A stretch of DNA of 64,000 nt from Williamsia sp. 1138 (GTDB taxonomy: Bacteria > Actinomycetota > Actinomycetes > Mycobacteriales > Mycobacteriaceae). The first letter of the stretch is position 1. The number at the start of each line of letters is the position of its first letter. Of this stretch, positions 26,915 to 39,653 are shown piece by piece. The position numbers were made by a program, and so were the translations under genes. The stretch is taken from assembly GCF_002095435.2 (NCBI RefSeq), contig NZ_MJEJ02000052.1, forward strand, positions 248,001 through 312,000. Reading direction: 5' to 3'. The notes beneath the pieces were generated by a model. It worked only from the letters and a program-made list of their open reading frames with translations. It searched no databases and was not told the DNA's origin.

Positions 26915-28083
26915 GCGTGACCGATGATCTGACAACGGAATACGACGAGCTACGCAAAACCGTTGCGGATTTCGCGAAGTCCGTGGTGGCGCCGGTGTCG
27001 GCGAAGCACGACGCAGAACACAGTTTTCCGTACGACGTGGTCCGCCAGATGGGTGAGATGGGCTTGTTCGGGCTGCCGTTCCCGGAGGAGTACGGCGGCA
27101 TGGGTGGCGACTACTTCGCACTGTCCCTCGCACTGGAGGAGCTCGGGAAGGTCGATCAGTCGGTGGCCATCACCCTGGAGGCCGGGGTGGGGCTGGGCGC
27201 GATGCCCATCTACCGATTCGGCAGCGAAGAGCAGAAGCAGACCTGGCTGCCCGATTTGACCGCGGGCCGCGCGCTGGCCGGCTTCGGGTTGACAGAGCCC
27301 GGTGCCGGATCGGACGCCGGTGCCACGGCCACGACCGCGAAAGAAGACGGTGATCACTGGATCATCAACGGTTCCAAACAGTTCATCACCAACTCCGGCA
27401 CCGACATCACCTCGCTGGTGACGGTCACCGCAGTCACCGGCGATCGTGCACCCGGTCCCGACGGGAGACCACGCAAGGAGCTCTCCACCATCATCGTGCC
27501 CAGCGGTACGACCGGATTCGTGGCCGAACCCGCTTATAACAAGGTCGGCTGGAACGCCTCCGACACTCACCCACTGAGCTTCTCCGACGCCAGGGTTCCG
27601 ATGGAAAACCTGCTCGGAGAACGCGGCCGTGGGTACGCGAACTTTCTGTCGATCCTCGACGAGGGCCGGATCGCCATCGCGGCGTTGGCGACGGGCGTGG
27701 CACAGGGATGCGTCGACGAGAGCGTGAAGTACGCCAAGGAGCGTCAATCGTTCGGTAAAGCCATCGGCGAATACCAGTCGGTGGCGTTCGCCATCGCCCG
27801 GATGGAGGCGAGGGCGCACACCGCACGGACCGCGTATTACCACGCTGCCTCGAAAATGCTGGCCGGTAAGCCTTTCAAGAAGGAAGCGGCCATTGCCAAA
27901 ATGGTCTCCAGTGAGGCCGCGATGGACAATGCGCGTGCGGCCACCCAGATTCACGGGGGCTACGGATTCATGAACGAGTACCCGGTTGCGCGCCACTACC
28001 GGGATTCGAAGATCCTCGAGATCGGTGAGGGAACCACCGAGGTGCAACTCATGCTGATCGCGCGGGAACTGGGGTTCTCATGA
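26911..28083 (+). CDS. fadE19: Acyl-CoA dehydrogenase (isovaleryl-CoA dehydrogenase type)
   Basis: A 390-residue FAD-dependent acyl-CoA dehydrogenase. Motifs: [76 protein letters not shown] and [20 protein letters not shown]. In the Mtb leucine locus the equivalent FadE19 sits in the same position beside accA1. It would oxidise isovaleryl-CoA to 3-methylcrotonyl-CoA. The start overlaps accA1 (ATGA); the stop overlaps the hydratase gene (ATGA). Confidence 0.93.
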
Positions 28084-28580
28084 GCGACGCTGATCAGACA
28101 TCCGCACCGCCCAGACGGGTGACCCAGCGCGGCTTGTGGTTCGACGAGTTCGAGATCGACACGGTGTACGAGCACCGACCCGGGCGCACGGTGACCGAAG
28201 CCGACAACGTACTGTTCACCACACTGACCATGAACTCTCAAGCGCTGCACCTCGATGCCGCCTTCGCCGGAACCCAACCAGGATTCGGCGGGGAGCGCCT
28301 TGTGAACTCGATGTTCACGCTCTCGACGATCGTCGGTCTGTCGGTGAGTCAGTTGACGCAGGGAACGCTGGTGGCGAACCTCGGTTTCTCGGAGATCGCG
28401 TTTCCCAAACCGATGTTCCACGGCGACACCTTGTACGCCGAAACGGTCTGCACGGGAAAACGGGAAAGCAAATCACGGCCTGGCGAAGGCGTGGTGTCAT
28501 TGCGTCATATCGGAAAGAACCAACACGGCGATGTTGTGGCCATCGCGCAGCGTTCGACTTTGATACGCAAGGAACCGTAA
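28080..28580 (+). CDS. MaoC-like (R)-enoyl-CoA hydratase, Rv2499c-type
   Basis: A 166-residue hot-dog-fold hydratase: GLWFDEFEIDTVYEHRPGRT, TEADNVLFTTLTMNSQALHL and GTLVANLGFSEIAFPKPMFH. The Mtb homologue Rv2499c is linked to itaconyl-CoA/methyl-branched enoyl-CoA hydration next to CitE. Here it lies between the dehydrogenase and the lyase in the order expected for hydrating methylglutaconyl-CoA or itaconyl-CoA. It overlaps fadE19 by 4 bases. Confidence 0.88.
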   Translation: MSDADQTSAPPRRVTQRGLWFDEFEIDTVYEHRPGRTVTEADNVLFTTLTMNSQALHLDAAFAGTQPGFGGERLVNSMFTLSTIVGLSVSQLTQGTLVANLGFSEIAFPKPMFHGDTLYAETVCTGKRESKSRPGEGVVSLRHIGKNQHGDVVAIAQRSTLIRKEP

Positions 28581-28602
28581 CAACACCACAGGAGGAACCA
28601 CG

Positions 28603-29439
28603 GTGACGAACTGGAGCCCACCCGGTCCGGCGATCTTGTTCTGCCCGGCCGACCGTCCGGAGCGATACGCCAAGGCCGCCGAGCGGGCCGATGCCGTCAT
28701 CATCGATTTCGAGGATGCTGTTCGCGCCGAGGCCCGTGATGAGGCCCGCGAGGCGCTGATCAGCACGCCGATCGATCCGAACATCACCATCGTGCGGATC
28801 AACTCGGCGGGCACGGGCGATCACTTCAGAGACATCAAAGCGCTCGCACAGACCGACTATCGCGTGGTGATGCTGGCCAAGGCGGAGAGTGCCGAGGAAG
28901 TGGCCGGAGTCGGCTACCAGGTGATCGCGCTGATCGAGACGCCGACCGGTGCCATGCATGCCGACGAGATAGCGGCGGCACCCAACTGCATCGGACTCAT
29001 GTGGGGCGCCGAGGACCTGGTCGCCTCCATGGGCGGGCGCTCGAGTCGTTTCACAGCCGCCGAGGACAACACCGGGCGCTATCGCGATGTGGTGCGTCAG
29101 GTCCGGGCGATGGTCCGGCTGGCGTGCGCCACCCATGGCCGCTTCGCCATCGACTCGGTGCACATCGAGATCGCCGACACCGACGGTCTGCACGCCGAGG
29201 CGCTGGACGCGGTGAACCTGGGGTACGAGGCCACCGCCTGCATACATCCTTCGCAGGTCGAGATCGTGCGCTCGGCGTATCGCCCGACCGAGGGTGAGGT
29301 CAGCTGGGCCAGGGAGGTTCTCGAAGCAGCGGAGAACAATCCCGGGGGTGTTTTCAGGGTGGGGAATCAGATGATCGATTCGCCGTTGCTCGGTCAGGCA
29401 GAGGCGATCATGCGCCGGGCCGGGTCCATCGGCACCTAG
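28603..29439 (+). CDS. citE: CitE-like HpcH/HpaI-family CoA-ester lyase
   Basis: A 278-residue TIM-barrel lyase. Motifs: [40 protein letters not shown] (metal-binding E/D), [17 protein letters not shown] and [16 protein letters not shown]. The Mtb homologue Rv2498c has been reported to cleave (R)-HMG-CoA and citramalyl-CoA, linking leucine and itaconate breakdown; that function is transferred here by context and family. AGGAGGA precedes GTG 28603. Confidence 0.92.
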   Translation: MTNWSPPGPAILFCPADRPERYAKAAERADAVIIDFEDAVRAEARDEAREALISTPIDPNITIVRINSAGTGDHFRDIKALAQTDYRVVMLAKAESAEEVAGVGYQVIALIETPTGAMHADEIAAAPNCIGLMWGAEDLVASMGGRSSRFTAAEDNTGRYRDVVRQVRAMVRLACATHGRFAIDSVHIEIADTDGLHAEALDAVNLGYEATACIHPSQVEIVRSAYRPTEGEVSWAREVLEAAENNPGGVFRVGNQMIDSPLLGQAEAIMRRAGSIGT

Positions 29440-29459
29440 AACAACCAGGAGCGTCGAAG

Positions 29460-31079
29460 ATGAGCGAGTTGTCGTACACCGAGGGCGAGGCCACCCCGCC
29501 ACTGCTGACTGTGACCATCGGGGAGTCGCTGCGGCAGACCGCAGAGAAGTTCGCCGGAAACGACGCGCTGGTGGACGTTCCGACCGGGCGTCGTTGGACC
29601 TATGAAGAGTTCCGCGAACAGGTTCGTGCGCTGGCCGCCGGGCTCGCGCGCAGAGGACTCGTCGCGGGCGATCGTGTGGGCCTGTGGGCCCCGAACTGCG
29701 CGGAATGGGTGCTGACCCAGTACGCCACCGCCGAACTCGGATTGATCCTGGTCAACCTGAACCCGGCCTACCGGCAGACCGAGATCGAGTTCGCCCTGAA
29801 CCAGTCCGGTGCCCGCACTGTGATCGCGGCTCCCGAATTCCGTGGCGCCGATTACGCCGGAATGCTCGCCACCGCGCTCGAGAAGTGCCCGGAGTTCGAG
29901 GCTGCGGTGCTCCTCGGTTCGCCGGAATGGGCCGAACTCATCTCGACACCAGAGGAATCGGAACTCGCAGAGCTCGACGCCGCGGCGTCCGCTCTGTCGC
30001 CGGAGGACCCGATCAACATCCAATACACTTCTGGCACGACGGGAAATCCCAAGGGCGCCACTCTGTCCCACCGTAACATCCTGAACAACGGCTACCTCGT
30101 CGGTGAACTCTGCAACTACACCGACGACGATCGTATCTGCATCCCGGTGCCGTTCTACCACTGCTTCGGCATGGTGATGGGCAATCTCGCAGCTACCACC
30201 CACGGTGCGGCAATCGTGATCCCGGCGCCGGGATTCGATCCGGCCCTGTCGCTCAAAGCTGTTGCCGCGGAGAAGTGTACGAGTCTGTACGGGGTGCCGA
30301 CGATGTTCATCGCCGAACTCGCGCTGAGCGATTTCGGCGACTACGACCTGAGCAGTCTGCGCACCGGGATCATGGCGGGCTCACCGTGTCCGGCCGAGGT
30401 CATGCGGCAGGTCATCAACAAGATGCACATGTCCGAGGTGTCGATCTGCTACGGCATGACCGAGACATCGCCGGTCTCTACGCAGACCCGGGCCGACGAC
30501 ACCTTCGAGCGACGGGTGGGGACGGTCGGCCGGGTGGGTCCACACCTGGAGATCAAGGTCGTCGATCCGGTCACCGGCGAGACCGCGCCACGGGGCGAGA
30601 CGGGCGAGTTCTGCACCCGCGGCTACAGCGTGATGGTCGGTTACTGGAACCAGCCGGACAAGACCGCGGAGGCACTCGACACCGACGGCTGGATGCACAC
30701 CGGTGATCTCGCGGTGATGGACGCGGATGGATACGTACAGATCACCGGACGGATCAAGGACATGGTCATCCGGGGCGGAGAGAACATCTACCCCCGCGAG
30801 ATCGAGGAGTTCCTCTACACCCATCCCGACATCCTCGACGCCCAGGTGATCGGCGTCCCGGATGAGAAGTACGGCGAAGAACTGATGGCCTGGATCAGGC
30901 TCCGTGACGGCGTCACCGCCTTCACGGCCCAAGATCTCCGAGAATTCGCCGACGGCAAGGTGGCCCGGCACAAGATCCCGAAGTACGTGCACGTCGTCGA
31001 CGAGTTTCCGATGACGGTGACCGGCAAGGTCCGGAAAGTGCAGATGCGAGAGCAGGCTATCGGCATACTCGAGGGGTGA
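29460..31079 (+). CDS. fadD35: Fatty acid/acyl-CoA ligase, FadD35-like
   Basis: A 539-residue AMP-forming acyl-CoA synthetase. P-loop-like core [17 protein letters not shown]5 region [11 protein letters not shown]7/A8 [16 protein letters not shown] and [21 protein letters not shown]-terminal [11 protein letters not shown] with the catalytic Lys. In Mtb, fadD35 (Rv2505c) is the corresponding gene of the leucine locus. It probably activates isovalerate or another short branched acid; this is inference. AGGAG lies 8 bases before ATG 29460. Confidence 0.9.
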   Translation: MSELSYTEGEATPPLLTVTIGESLRQTAEKFAGNDALVDVPTGRRWTYEEFREQVRALAAGLARRGLVAGDRVGLWAPNCAEWVLTQYATAELGLILVNLNPAYRQTEIEFALNQSGARTVIAAPEFRGADYAGMLATALEKCPEFEAAVLLGSPEWAELISTPEESELAELDAAASALSPEDPINIQYTSGTTGNPKGATLSHRNILNNGYLVGELCNYTDDDRICIPVPFYHCFGMVMGNLAATTHGAAIVIPAPGFDPALSLKAVAAEKCTSLYGVPTMFIAELALSDFGDYDLSSLRTGIMAGSPCPAEVMRQVINKMHMSEVSICYGMTETSPVSTQTRADDTFERRVGTVGRVGPHLEIKVVDPVTGETAPRGETGEFCTRGYSVMVGYWNQPDKTAEALDTDGWMHTGDLAVMDADGYVQITGRIKDMVIRGGENIYPREIEEFLYTHPDILDAQVIGVPDEKYGEELMAWIRLRDGVTAFTAQDLREFADGKVARHKIPKYVHVVDEFPMTVTGKVRKVQMREQAIGILEG

Positions 31080-33025
31080 CGACAAGCGCGATCGAAGATT
31101 TTGCCGCCCGCGTCGGCGCCGAGCGCGGCCTCGATCTCACCGGTTATGAGGCGTTGTGGCAGTGGTCGATCGAGCACCCCGAGCAGTTCTGGCGCGACGT
31201 GTGGAACCGGTATGCGATCACCCCGTCCGGCGGTACGGAATTGGGGGAGTCCGACGAGGACATCCTGGCTGACCCGGCCATGCCCGGCGCTCGCTGGTTC
31301 CCGGGAGTGTCGCTCAACTATGTGGACCAGATCCTGACCCACACGGACCTCCCGGGTGCTGCCATCGTCGGGCTGACGGAGGACGGCGGGCGAACCGAGA
31401 TCGCCTGGTCAGAAGTCGCGCCGCAGGTGGCGGGGGTCGCGGCGACGCTGCGGGAGTTCGGTGTCGGACGTGGTGACCGGGTCGTCGCCTATCTGCCGCA
31501 CGTGCCCGAAGCCGTGATCGCGTTCCTCGCAACGGCCTCGCTCGGTGCAGTGTTCTCCGGCTGCGGGCAGGACTATGCGCCGGAGGGAGCCGCCGGCCGG
31601 CTGGCCCAGCTCGAACCCACGGTGCTGGTGTGGGCTGACGGGTATCGGTACGGCGGAAAGTGGATCGACAAGCGCGGTGACAGTGCCGAGTTGGCGGCGA
31701 TGCTCCCCACGCTCGCGGGTCAGCTCGTGGTGCGGGTCGGTGACGGCGAGTCGGCAACCACCGCAACCGAGTTCACCGCGGCGACGAGCCGGCCGGCAGA
31801 CCTGATCACCGAACCGGTGCCCTTTGACCATCCGCTCTGGGTGCTGTTCAGCTCCGGCACGACCGGTAAACCCAAGGGCATCATGCACGGCCACGGCGGT
31901 GTGCTGCTCGAGCACCTCAAAGCCGTTGGCCTGCACGGCGACATGGACTCCGGTGACGTGTTCTTCTGGCAGACCGCCTTGAGCTGGATGATGTGGAACT
32001 ATCAGGTCGCGGGCCTTCTCGTCGGGGCCCGTATCGTCTGTTACAGCGGGCATCCCCTCTACCCCGACGCCGATCGGCTCTGGCAGGTCGTCGAGTCGGA
32101 GCAGGTCAGTTACTTCGGGACGAGCCCAGGACAACTGCAGGCGTCTCGCAAGGCGAACCTCGATCCTGGTTCCGATCATGACCTCGGAGCGCTCCGCACC
32201 ATCGGCAGCACAGGTTCGACCTTGGCTGCAGACCTGTTCGTGTGGATCGACGACCATGTGCGGCAGGGAATCCCGGTGTCGTCGATCAGTGGTGGTACCG
32301 ATGTGGTCACCGCATTCGCGGGCGGATCACCGGGCATCCCGGTTGTTGCGGGAGAACTGTCGGTCCGCTACCTCGGGGTGGAGTTGGAGAGCTGGAGTCC
32401 GGATGGCACACCTCTGGTGGGGGAGGTGGGCGAGATGGTGATCACCACCGCGATGCCGTCGATGCCGGTGGGATTCTGGGACGACCCCGACGGCGAGCGC
32501 TACCGCGCGGCCTACTTCGACCATCAGTGGTCTGACGGACCGAGGCCCGGTGTGTGGCGCCATGGGGACTGGGTGACGCTCACCGAGCGGGGTTCGATCG
32601 TGATCCATGGACGGAGCGACGCGACCCTGAATCGCAACGGGATCCGGATGGGATCCGCGGACATCTATGAGGTCGTCGAGGGGATCGACCAGGTCGCAGA
32701 GGGGTTTGTGCTCGGCGTCGACGGCCCCGGGGGTGCCTACTGGATGCCGCTGTTCGTCACGCTGACACCGGGGTCGAACCTGGACGACGCGCTGATCGCC
32801 GAGATCCGGTCGGAGATCCGTGCCCGGCTGTCACCGCGACACGTGCCCGACGAGGTGATCGTCGCACCCGGCATCCCTCACACGCGGACCGGGAAGAAGC
32901 TGGAGGTCCCGGTGACGGCAATTCTCGCCGGACGATCCGACGTCGCGGTCGATCCCCGCTCGGTCGACGACCCGGAGCTGCTGGGGTGGTTCCGCGAGCG
33001 CGGCGCCGCACACAGCTGGAGCTGA
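31076..33025 (+). CDS. aacS: Acetoacetyl-CoA synthetase
   Basis: A 649-residue member of the acetoacetate-CoA ligase family: [49 protein letters not shown] (AMP-binding core), [37 protein letters not shown] and [20 protein letters not shown]. It converts acetoacetate, ATP and CoA to acetoacetyl-CoA, which fits the end product of HMG-CoA cleavage by the CitE-like lyase. It starts with GTG 31076, overlapping the fadD35 stop (GTGA). In Mtb the analogous position is taken by a CoA-transferase pair (scoA/scoB). Confidence 0.93.
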   Translation: MTTSAIEDFAARVGAERGLDLTGYEALWQWSIEHPEQFWRDVWNRYAITPSGGTELGESDEDILADPAMPGARWFPGVSLNYVDQILTHTDLPGAAIVGLTEDGGRTEIAWSEVAPQVAGVAATLREFGVGRGDRVVAYLPHVPEAVIAFLATASLGAVFSGCGQDYAPEGAAGRLAQLEPTVLVWADGYRYGGKWIDKRGDSAELAAMLPTLAGQLVVRVGDGESATTATEFTAATSRPADLITEPVPFDHPLWVLFSSGTTGKPKGIMHGHGGVLLEHLKAVGLHGDMDSGDVFFWQTALSWMMWNYQVAGLLVGARIVCYSGHPLYPDADRLWQVVESEQVSYFGTSPGQLQASRKANLDPGSDHDLGALRTIGSTGSTLAADLFVWIDDHVRQGIPVSSISGGTDVVTAFAGGSPGIPVVAGELSVRYLGVELESWSPDGTPLVGEVGEMVITTAMPSMPVGFWDDPDGERYRAAYFDHQWSDGPRPGVWRHGDWVTLTERGSIVIHGRSDATLNRNGIRMGSADIYEVVEGIDQVAEGFVLGVDGPGGAYWMPLFVTLTPGSNLDDALIAEIRSEIRARLSPRHVPDEVIVAPGIPHTRTGKKLEVPVTAILAGRSDVAVDPRSVDDPELLGWFRERGAAHSWS

Positions 33026-34615
<1,590 letters not shown>

Positions 34616-34652
34616 GAACAGAGTGATGCGGTACTGACCCGCACACACCATC

Positions 34653-34699
34653 CGGGCACCGTCTTCCGAGGAAACTCGGGCGGCGGTGCCCGTTCTTCT
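34653..34699 (+). terminator. Hairpin terminator after the Rv0954-like gene
   Basis: CGGGCACCG (34653-34661) pairs with CGGTGCCCG (34684-34692), and inside it CCGAG (34666-34670) pairs with CTCGG (34675-34679) around a GAAA tetraloop. A T-rich TTCTTCT follows. This separates the 33347 gene from perM. Confidence 0.8.
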
Positions 34700-34784
34700 G
34701 TGATTGCGGTTACGTTGTGGTCGATTGCGCATCGACCGGCGCGCCTGACGTGCCGTTCGCCGGGCGAATGACACCCTGACAAGG

Positions 34785-36341
34785 GTGGCCAGCTCTACAG
34801 CGGAAAGACCTTCTGGAGAGAATCTCGCTGCGCGTCTGAGGGAGATGCGCCGATCGCGGCGCGCTGCCGAGGCCGGTGCGGCGGATTCGGCTCGTGCCCT
34901 GGTCCGGCTGGCATTCGGAACCACCGCCGCGACCCTGCTGCTGTTGGCGATCGTGGCGGCCATCATCTTGCTCGCCGTCGGAGACGGTCTCGGCAGCGTT
35001 CCGGCCACCGTCGCGTCGATGTGGCTGGGCATCCATCAGGTCCCACTGACAGTCGGCGACGTGACACTCGGCGTGCTGCCGCTCGCCCCGACCTTCGTGA
35101 TGGCCGGGTTGACCGCCCGGGCGACTGCCCGCGCCACCGACATCGACCGCCCGCAGTCCGAGGTGACGGCGGTGGTGCTGTCCGCTGTCGGTGGGCCACT
35201 GCTGGCGACAATTCTCTCGCTCGCCGTCCTGATGGACGCATCCACCGTGATGACCGTCCAGAGTCCTGATGCGCTCCTGGCGTTCGCATGCACCTTTGTT
35301 CTCCACCTGACCGGCGCGGTGATCGGCGTCGGATACAAGTGGTGGTCGACGATCGTGGTGCGGCTCGGGTTGCCGGCGTGGGTGCTCAAAGGGGTGCGCT
35401 GCGGTGTGATCGCCGTGGTCGCGCTGCTGAGCGTGGCAGCGATGCTCGTGGCCGTCCGGCTGGTGATCAATTGGTCCGTGGCGGGCGAGTTGTTCGAGGC
35501 CGGTAACGGCTGGATCGGCGCCATCGGCCTGACCCTGCTCTCGGTGCTCTACCTCCCCAATGTCGTGATCGGCACGTTGGCCGCGCTGATCGGGGCGCCG
35601 GTGCAGGTAGGCGGCGCCCTGGTGGATCTGTTCGGCTCGCACGGCGGACAGGTGCCGCCGCTTCCGGTGCTGGCGGTGTTGCCCGACGGCGGCGCCGGCC
35701 GCTGGAGTGCGCTGCTGCTCGTCTTCGTCGCGATCGTGTCTTTCGGCGTCGCCCGGCTGTGTCTCGACCTGTCCCTCCTGCGCAACATCCGAATGGTCGC
35801 CGTCGCCGCCGCGACGTCGTCGCTGCTGGTCGTCGTGTTGGCGACGCTCGCCGGTGGGGATCTCGGCGTGCTGGGCGGCGTGGGTGTGAACCTTCCCGTG
35901 GCCGGTGTGTTCACCTTCGGCTGGGTGGCGGTGGTGGGTGCTGTGACGGCGCTCGGGTACAGCGCGTTGCCGGGGACCAGGCGTGCGAGGGCCGCCCTGG
36001 TCGGCAACCTCCATTTCGACGACGACCACGTCTCGGACGACACGTTCGAGGACGAGGACGACCACGACGAGGTGGCACCGGCTCCCGCGGAACCAGAGAT
36101 CGAATACCGGCAAACCGCAGGTCACGTCCGCGACGCCGCCGGTGAGGTGGACTCTGCCCCCGTCATCGACGGCTGGGACGCCGACGACTGGGTTGTCGAT
36201 CTCGAGTGGGAGGGGTCGACGCAGGATTCGGTCGAGGATGTCGCAGGCTGGGACGATGCCGGCACCGCCCCGATCGCGCCCGCTGTCGACGGGGAGGAAC
36301 TGGTGTCCACCGACGACTTCGGTACCCGGCGAACCCGCTGA
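34785..36341 (+). CDS. perM: PerM-like integral membrane divisome protein (DUF6350)
   Basis: A 518-residue polytopic protein with about eight to ten hydrophobic helices (such as FGTTAATLLLLAIVAAIILL, LGVLPLAPTFVMAGLTARAT, AGVFTFGWVAVVGAVTALGY) and an acidic cytoplasmic tail from residue ~410 rich in Asp, Glu and Trp. The Mtb homologue Rv0955/PerM is a membrane protein that stabilises cell division and is needed for chronic infection in mice. The position between the Rv0954-like gene and purN matches Mtb. GTG 34785 has only a weak AAGGG site. Confidence 0.85.
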   Translation: MASSTAERPSGENLAARLREMRRSRRAAEAGAADSARALVRLAFGTTAATLLLLAIVAAIILLAVGDGLGSVPATVASMWLGIHQVPLTVGDVTLGVLPLAPTFVMAGLTARATARATDIDRPQSEVTAVVLSAVGGPLLATILSLAVLMDASTVMTVQSPDALLAFACTFVLHLTGAVIGVGYKWWSTIVVRLGLPAWVLKGVRCGVIAVVALLSVAAMLVAVRLVINWSVAGELFEAGNGWIGAIGLTLLSVLYLPNVVIGTLAALIGAPVQVGGALVDLFGSHGGQVPPLPVLAVLPDGGAGRWSALLLVFVAIVSFGVARLCLDLSLLRNIRMVAVAAATSSLLVVVLATLAGGDLGVLGGVGVNLPVAGVFTFGWVAVVGAVTALGYSALPGTRRARAALVGNLHFDDDHVSDDTFEDEDDHDEVAPAPAEPEIEYRQTAGHVRDAAGEVDSAPVIDGWDADDWVVDLEWEGSTQDSVEDVAGWDDAGTAPIAPAVDGEELVSTDDFGTRRTR

Positions 36342-36412
36342 AGTCGGGGCCATTAGGCTCGAATCTGCCTCACCGGCACTTCATCTCCGACCCGAGTTCG
36401 AGGAGCCCAGCC

Positions 36413-37030
36413 CTGGACGCCATCCCGTCTGCCGAATCGCTGACCGTCGTGATCCTCGCGTCCGGCACCGGTTCGTTGGCCTCTGCGCTGCTCGATGCCG
36501 TCGAAGACGACGAGTATCCGGCGACCGTGGCGGCCGTGGTCTCCGATCGTGAATGCCCTGCCCTGAAATCGGCAGAGCGCCGCGGAGTGGCCACGACCGT
36601 CGTGCCGATGACCGACGACCGGGCCGAGTGGGACCGCGCCCTGGCCGACACCGTCGCCGGCTATCACCCCGACCTGGTGGTCTCCGCAGGTTTCATGAAG
36701 ATCCTCGGCGCCGATTTCCTGGCCCGATTCGGTGGCCGCATCATCAATGCGCACCCTGCGCTGCTGCCGTCGTTTCCCGGTGCTCACGCGGTGCCGGCCG
36801 CCTTGGCGCACGGTGTCAAAGTCACCGGGTCCACCATCCACCTGGTGGACGAGGGCGTCGATACCGGACCAATTCTCGCGCAGGCGCCCGTCGCGGTGAA
36901 TCCTGCCGACGACGAGATCACACTGCACGAGCGAATCAAGATGGTCGAACGGGTGCTGCTTGTCGCAGTGGTGCGTTCGATCGCCATCAAAGGTGTTGTC
37001 ATCGAAGGACGAAAGGCCTACATCCCGTGA
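36413..37030 (+). CDS. purN: Phosphoribosylglycinamide formyltransferase, probable CTG start
   Basis: A ~205-residue GAR transformylase, third step of purine synthesis. Core: [44 protein letters not shown] (catalytic Asn and His), [20 protein letters not shown] (catalytic Asp) and [14 protein letters not shown]. No ATG, GTG or TTG lies in frame between the perM stop and the conserved first strand. CTG 36413 lies 7 bases after a good AGGAG (36401-36405), so it is taken as the start. The GTG at 36449 would cut into the core. The stop overlaps the purH GTG (GTGA). Confidence 0.88.
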   Translation: MDAIPSAESLTVVILASGTGSLASALLDAVEDDEYPATVAAVVSDRECPALKSAERRGVATTVVPMTDDRAEWDRALADTVAGYHPDLVVSAGFMKILGADFLARFGGRIINAHPALLPSFPGAHAVPAALAHGVKVTGSTIHLVDEGVDTGPILAQAPVAVNPADDEITLHERIKMVERVLLVAVVRSIAIKGVVIEGRKAYIP

Positions 37031-38607
37031 GTAATGACCTGCAGCGCAAGCCCTTTCGTCGTGCACTGGTAAGTGTGTACGACAAGACCGGGCTCGCTGA
37101 GCTGGCGAAGGGACTGCACGCCGGTGGCGTCGAGATCGTGTCGACCGGGTCGACGGCGAAGAAGATCGCCGAGGCCGGGGTCCCGGTGATCGAGGTCTCC
37201 GACCTCACCGGATTCCCCGAGGTCCTCGAGGGCCGGGTGAAGACACTGCACCCCACCGTCCACGCCGGAATCCTGGCCGACACCCGCAAGCCGGAGCATG
37301 TCGAGAAGCTCGCGGAGCTGGGTGTTGCAGCCTTCGAGCTGGTCATCGTCAACCTCTACCCGTTCTCCGAGACCGTAGCGTCAGGTGCAACCCCGGACGA
37401 GTGCGTCGAGCAGATCGACATCGGCGGTCCGTCGATGGTCCGCGGCGCCGCGAAGAACCACCCCTCGGTGGGTGTGGTCGTCGACTCCGGCGACTATCAG
37501 GCCGTGCTCGCTGCCGTCGAGGCCGGCGGGTTCACCTTGGACGAACGTAAAGCATTGGCAGCGAAAGCTTTCCGCCACACCGCCGATTACGACACCGCGG
37601 TCGCGTCGTGGATGGGGTCTGTGGTTGCTCCCGAGCCGGACAGTGACAATTCGACCTCGGCTTTCCCGGTCTGGATGGGCAAGACGTGGGAGCGGTCGTC
37701 GGTCTTGCGGTACGGCGAGAACCCGCACCAGAGCGCGGCGCTCTACGTCAGCACCTCCGATGCACCCGGGCTCGCGCAGGCACAGCAGCTGCACGGCAAG
37801 GAGATGAGTTACAACAACTACACCGACGCCGACGCCGCATGGCGTGCCGCCTACGACTTCACCGATCCGGCCGTCGCGATCATCAAGCACGCCAACCCCT
37901 GCGGCATCGCGGTGGCCGACGACGTCGCGGCCGCGCACCGCAGCGCACACGCCTGCGACCCGGTCAGTGCCTACGGTGGGGTGATCGCCGCCAATCGCCC
38001 GGTCAGTACCGAGATGGCCGAGCAGGTGGCCGAGATCTTCACCGAGGTGATCGTTGCGCCGGGCTTCGAGGACGGCGCCCTGTCGGTACTCACCCGCAAG
38101 AAGAACGTCCGGGTGCTGCTCGCACAGCCGCCGCAGCGCGCCGGGGTCGAGTTCAAGCCGGTGTCGGGCGGACTGCTCGTGCAGCAACGCGACATCCTCG
38201 ACGCCGCCGGCGACGACCCGGCGAACTGGCAACTCGTGGCCGGTGACCCGGCAGACGACGCCACCCTCGCCGACCTCGTATTCGCCTGGCGGGCTTGCCG
38301 TTCTGTGAAGTCGAACGCGATTCTGCTCGCCTCCGACCGGGCGTCGGTGGGGGTGGGCATGGGCCAGGTCAACCGCGTCGACTCGGCACACCTGGCCGTG
38401 ACCAGGGCCGGTAAGCGGGCAATGAACAGTGTGGGCGCGTCCGATGCGTTCTTCCCGTTCCCCGACGGTCTGCAGGTCCTGATCGATGGCGGTGTGAAAG
38501 CCGTTGTGCAGCCCGGTGGTTCGATTCGCGACAACGAGGTCATCGGTGCCGCGCACGACGCCGGGGTCACCCTGTATCTCACCGGCGCCCGGCACTTCGC
38601 CCACTGA
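37027..38607 (+). CDS. purH: Bifunctional AICAR transformylase / IMP cyclohydrolase
   Basis: A 526-residue enzyme for the last two purine steps. The N-terminal IMP cyclohydrolase includes [38 protein letters not shown] and the [10 protein letters not shown] segment. The C-terminal AICAR transformylase includes [47 protein letters not shown] (catalytic Lys-His), [13 protein letters not shown] and [20 protein letters not shown]. Translation is coupled to purN through the 4-base overlap. Usual length for the family. Confidence 0.97.
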   Translation: MSNDLQRKPFRRALVSVYDKTGLAELAKGLHAGGVEIVSTGSTAKKIAEAGVPVIEVSDLTGFPEVLEGRVKTLHPTVHAGILADTRKPEHVEKLAELGVAAFELVIVNLYPFSETVASGATPDECVEQIDIGGPSMVRGAAKNHPSVGVVVDSGDYQAVLAAVEAGGFTLDERKALAAKAFRHTADYDTAVASWMGSVVAPEPDSDNSTSAFPVWMGKTWERSSVLRYGENPHQSAALYVSTSDAPGLAQAQQLHGKEMSYNNYTDADAAWRAAYDFTDPAVAIIKHANPCGIAVADDVAAAHRSAHACDPVSAYGGVIAANRPVSTEMAEQVAEIFTEVIVAPGFEDGALSVLTRKKNVRVLLAQPPQRAGVEFKPVSGGLLVQQRDILDAAGDDPANWQLVAGDPADDATLADLVFAWRACRSVKSNAILLASDRASVGVGMGQVNRVDSAHLAVTRAGKRAMNSVGASDAFFPFPDGLQVLIDGGVKAVVQPGGSIRDNEVIGAAHDAGVTLYLTGARHFAH

Positions 38608-38621
38608 CCCCCCAAACCCGA

Positions 38622-38678
38622 AAGTGGTGGTTTCTGGCGAGTAAAACCCCAGGTGGGCCTCGCCATAAGCCACCACTT
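38622..38678. terminator. Bidirectional terminator between purH and metQ2
   Basis: AAGTGGTGG (38622-38630) pairs with CCACCACTT (38670-38678), and inside it TGGCGAG (38635-38641) pairs with CTCGCCA (38659-38665). It lies between two convergent operons. Confidence 0.8.
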
Positions 38679-38687
38679 CCGGTGGGC

Positions 38688-39593
38688 CTAGATCGGTAGC
38701 AAGATGTTCTTCACCTGCGGGTCGGTCGCCAGGTACTCCTGAACGGCCGGGTCCTTGAAGACCTGGATGAGCTTCTTGATGTTCTCGGTGTCTTTCCATT
38801 TGCTGCCGATGGTCAACTGCCCGGCGAACTCGTCGGGCGCGGGCGGAGCAAAGATCTGCTTGTTTACGTCGATTCCGGCGGCGAGGTAGTACTCGGTGTA
38901 GCCGACGGCGGCGTCGAGATCAGGCAGGGCTCGCGACTGGGCTGCGAAGTCGAGCAGCTTGAACTGCAGGTTCTTGGGATTGGAGACGATGTCCTTCTGT
39001 GTCGCCTTCCATTTGTCGGCGTTCGGGTTCAACCCGATGAGGCCGGCACGCTCGAGCAACCAGAGGCCCTGGGCCTCGTTGGCGGGGTCGGAGTACAACG
39101 ACACGGTGGCGCCGTCGGGTAGCTGGGCGGGATCGGAATACTTGTCGGACCAGATGCCGAACCCCCAGCGGAACACCGGCGTCGCGGCTTCCTCCTTGAA
39201 ATCGGGGTTGGCTTCGAGAACCTGTCCGAGCCAGAGCTTGTGCTGGTAGATGGTGCCCGCGATCTCACCGTCGCTGACGGCCCTGTTGATGGTGGCGCTG
39301 TCGGCGAGGCCCTTGAACTTGATCTTCAGGTCGTAGTTCGGCGCGACCTTCTCGGCGATGAAGTTCACCAGGGCCTCTTCGGCGGCATTGCCCTCCGCGG
39401 TGGCGATCTCGAGGGTGGCACCGGCGGTCTCGTTGGGAGACTTGGAGTCCGAGCCGCCCCAGAAACGCCATCCGGCGAACGCCAGCACGACGACCACGAT
39501 CACCCCGATCGCGATGTACAGGGGCAGACGTCTGCGTGACTTGATGTCGAACCCGCCGGGGTCTCCGGTGGGTCGTGGTGTGGTGGTGGTCAT
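38688..39593 (-). CDS. MetQ/NlpA-family binding protein with an N-terminal membrane anchor
   Basis: A 301-residue NlpA-fold protein: LEIATAEGNAAEEALVNFIA, DGEIAGTIYQHKLWLGQVLE, VSLYSDPANEAQGLWLLERA and DAAVGYTEYYLAAGIDVNKQ. Residues ~24-43 (LPLYIAIGVIVVVVLAFAGW) form one hydrophobic helix followed by RFWGGSDSK, with no lipobox cysteine anywhere near, unlike the metQ at 2216. It is therefore probably tethered by an uncleaved helix. SD AGGAGA lies 6 bases before the ATG. It is the third gene of a minus-strand N-I-Q operon. Confidence 0.9.
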   Translation of the reverse strand: MTTTTPRPTGDPGGFDIKSRRRLPLYIAIGVIVVVVLAFAGWRFWGGSDSKSPNETAGATLEIATAEGNAAEEALVNFIAEKVAPNYDLKIKFKGLADSATINRAVSDGEIAGTIYQHKLWLGQVLEANPDFKEEAATPVFRWGFGIWSDKYSDPAQLPDGATVSLYSDPANEAQGLWLLERAGLIGLNPNADKWKATQKDIVSNPKNLQFKLLDFAAQSRALPDLDAAVGYTEYYLAAGIDVNKQIFAPPAPDEFAGQLTIGSKWKDTENIKKLIQVFKDPAVQEYLATDPQVKNILLPI

Positions 39594-39653
39594 GGTTCTC
39601 CTCTGGTGGACGAAAATGGCAGAGCTGTGGGATATTTCGGCGGAAATCGTGGA

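Noticed and set aside
36206-37030. purN starting at ATG 36206 inside perM
   Set aside because: The extra ~69 residues are Arg/Gly-rich shadow of the perM tail and not conserved in PurN; the CTG with SD fits better.
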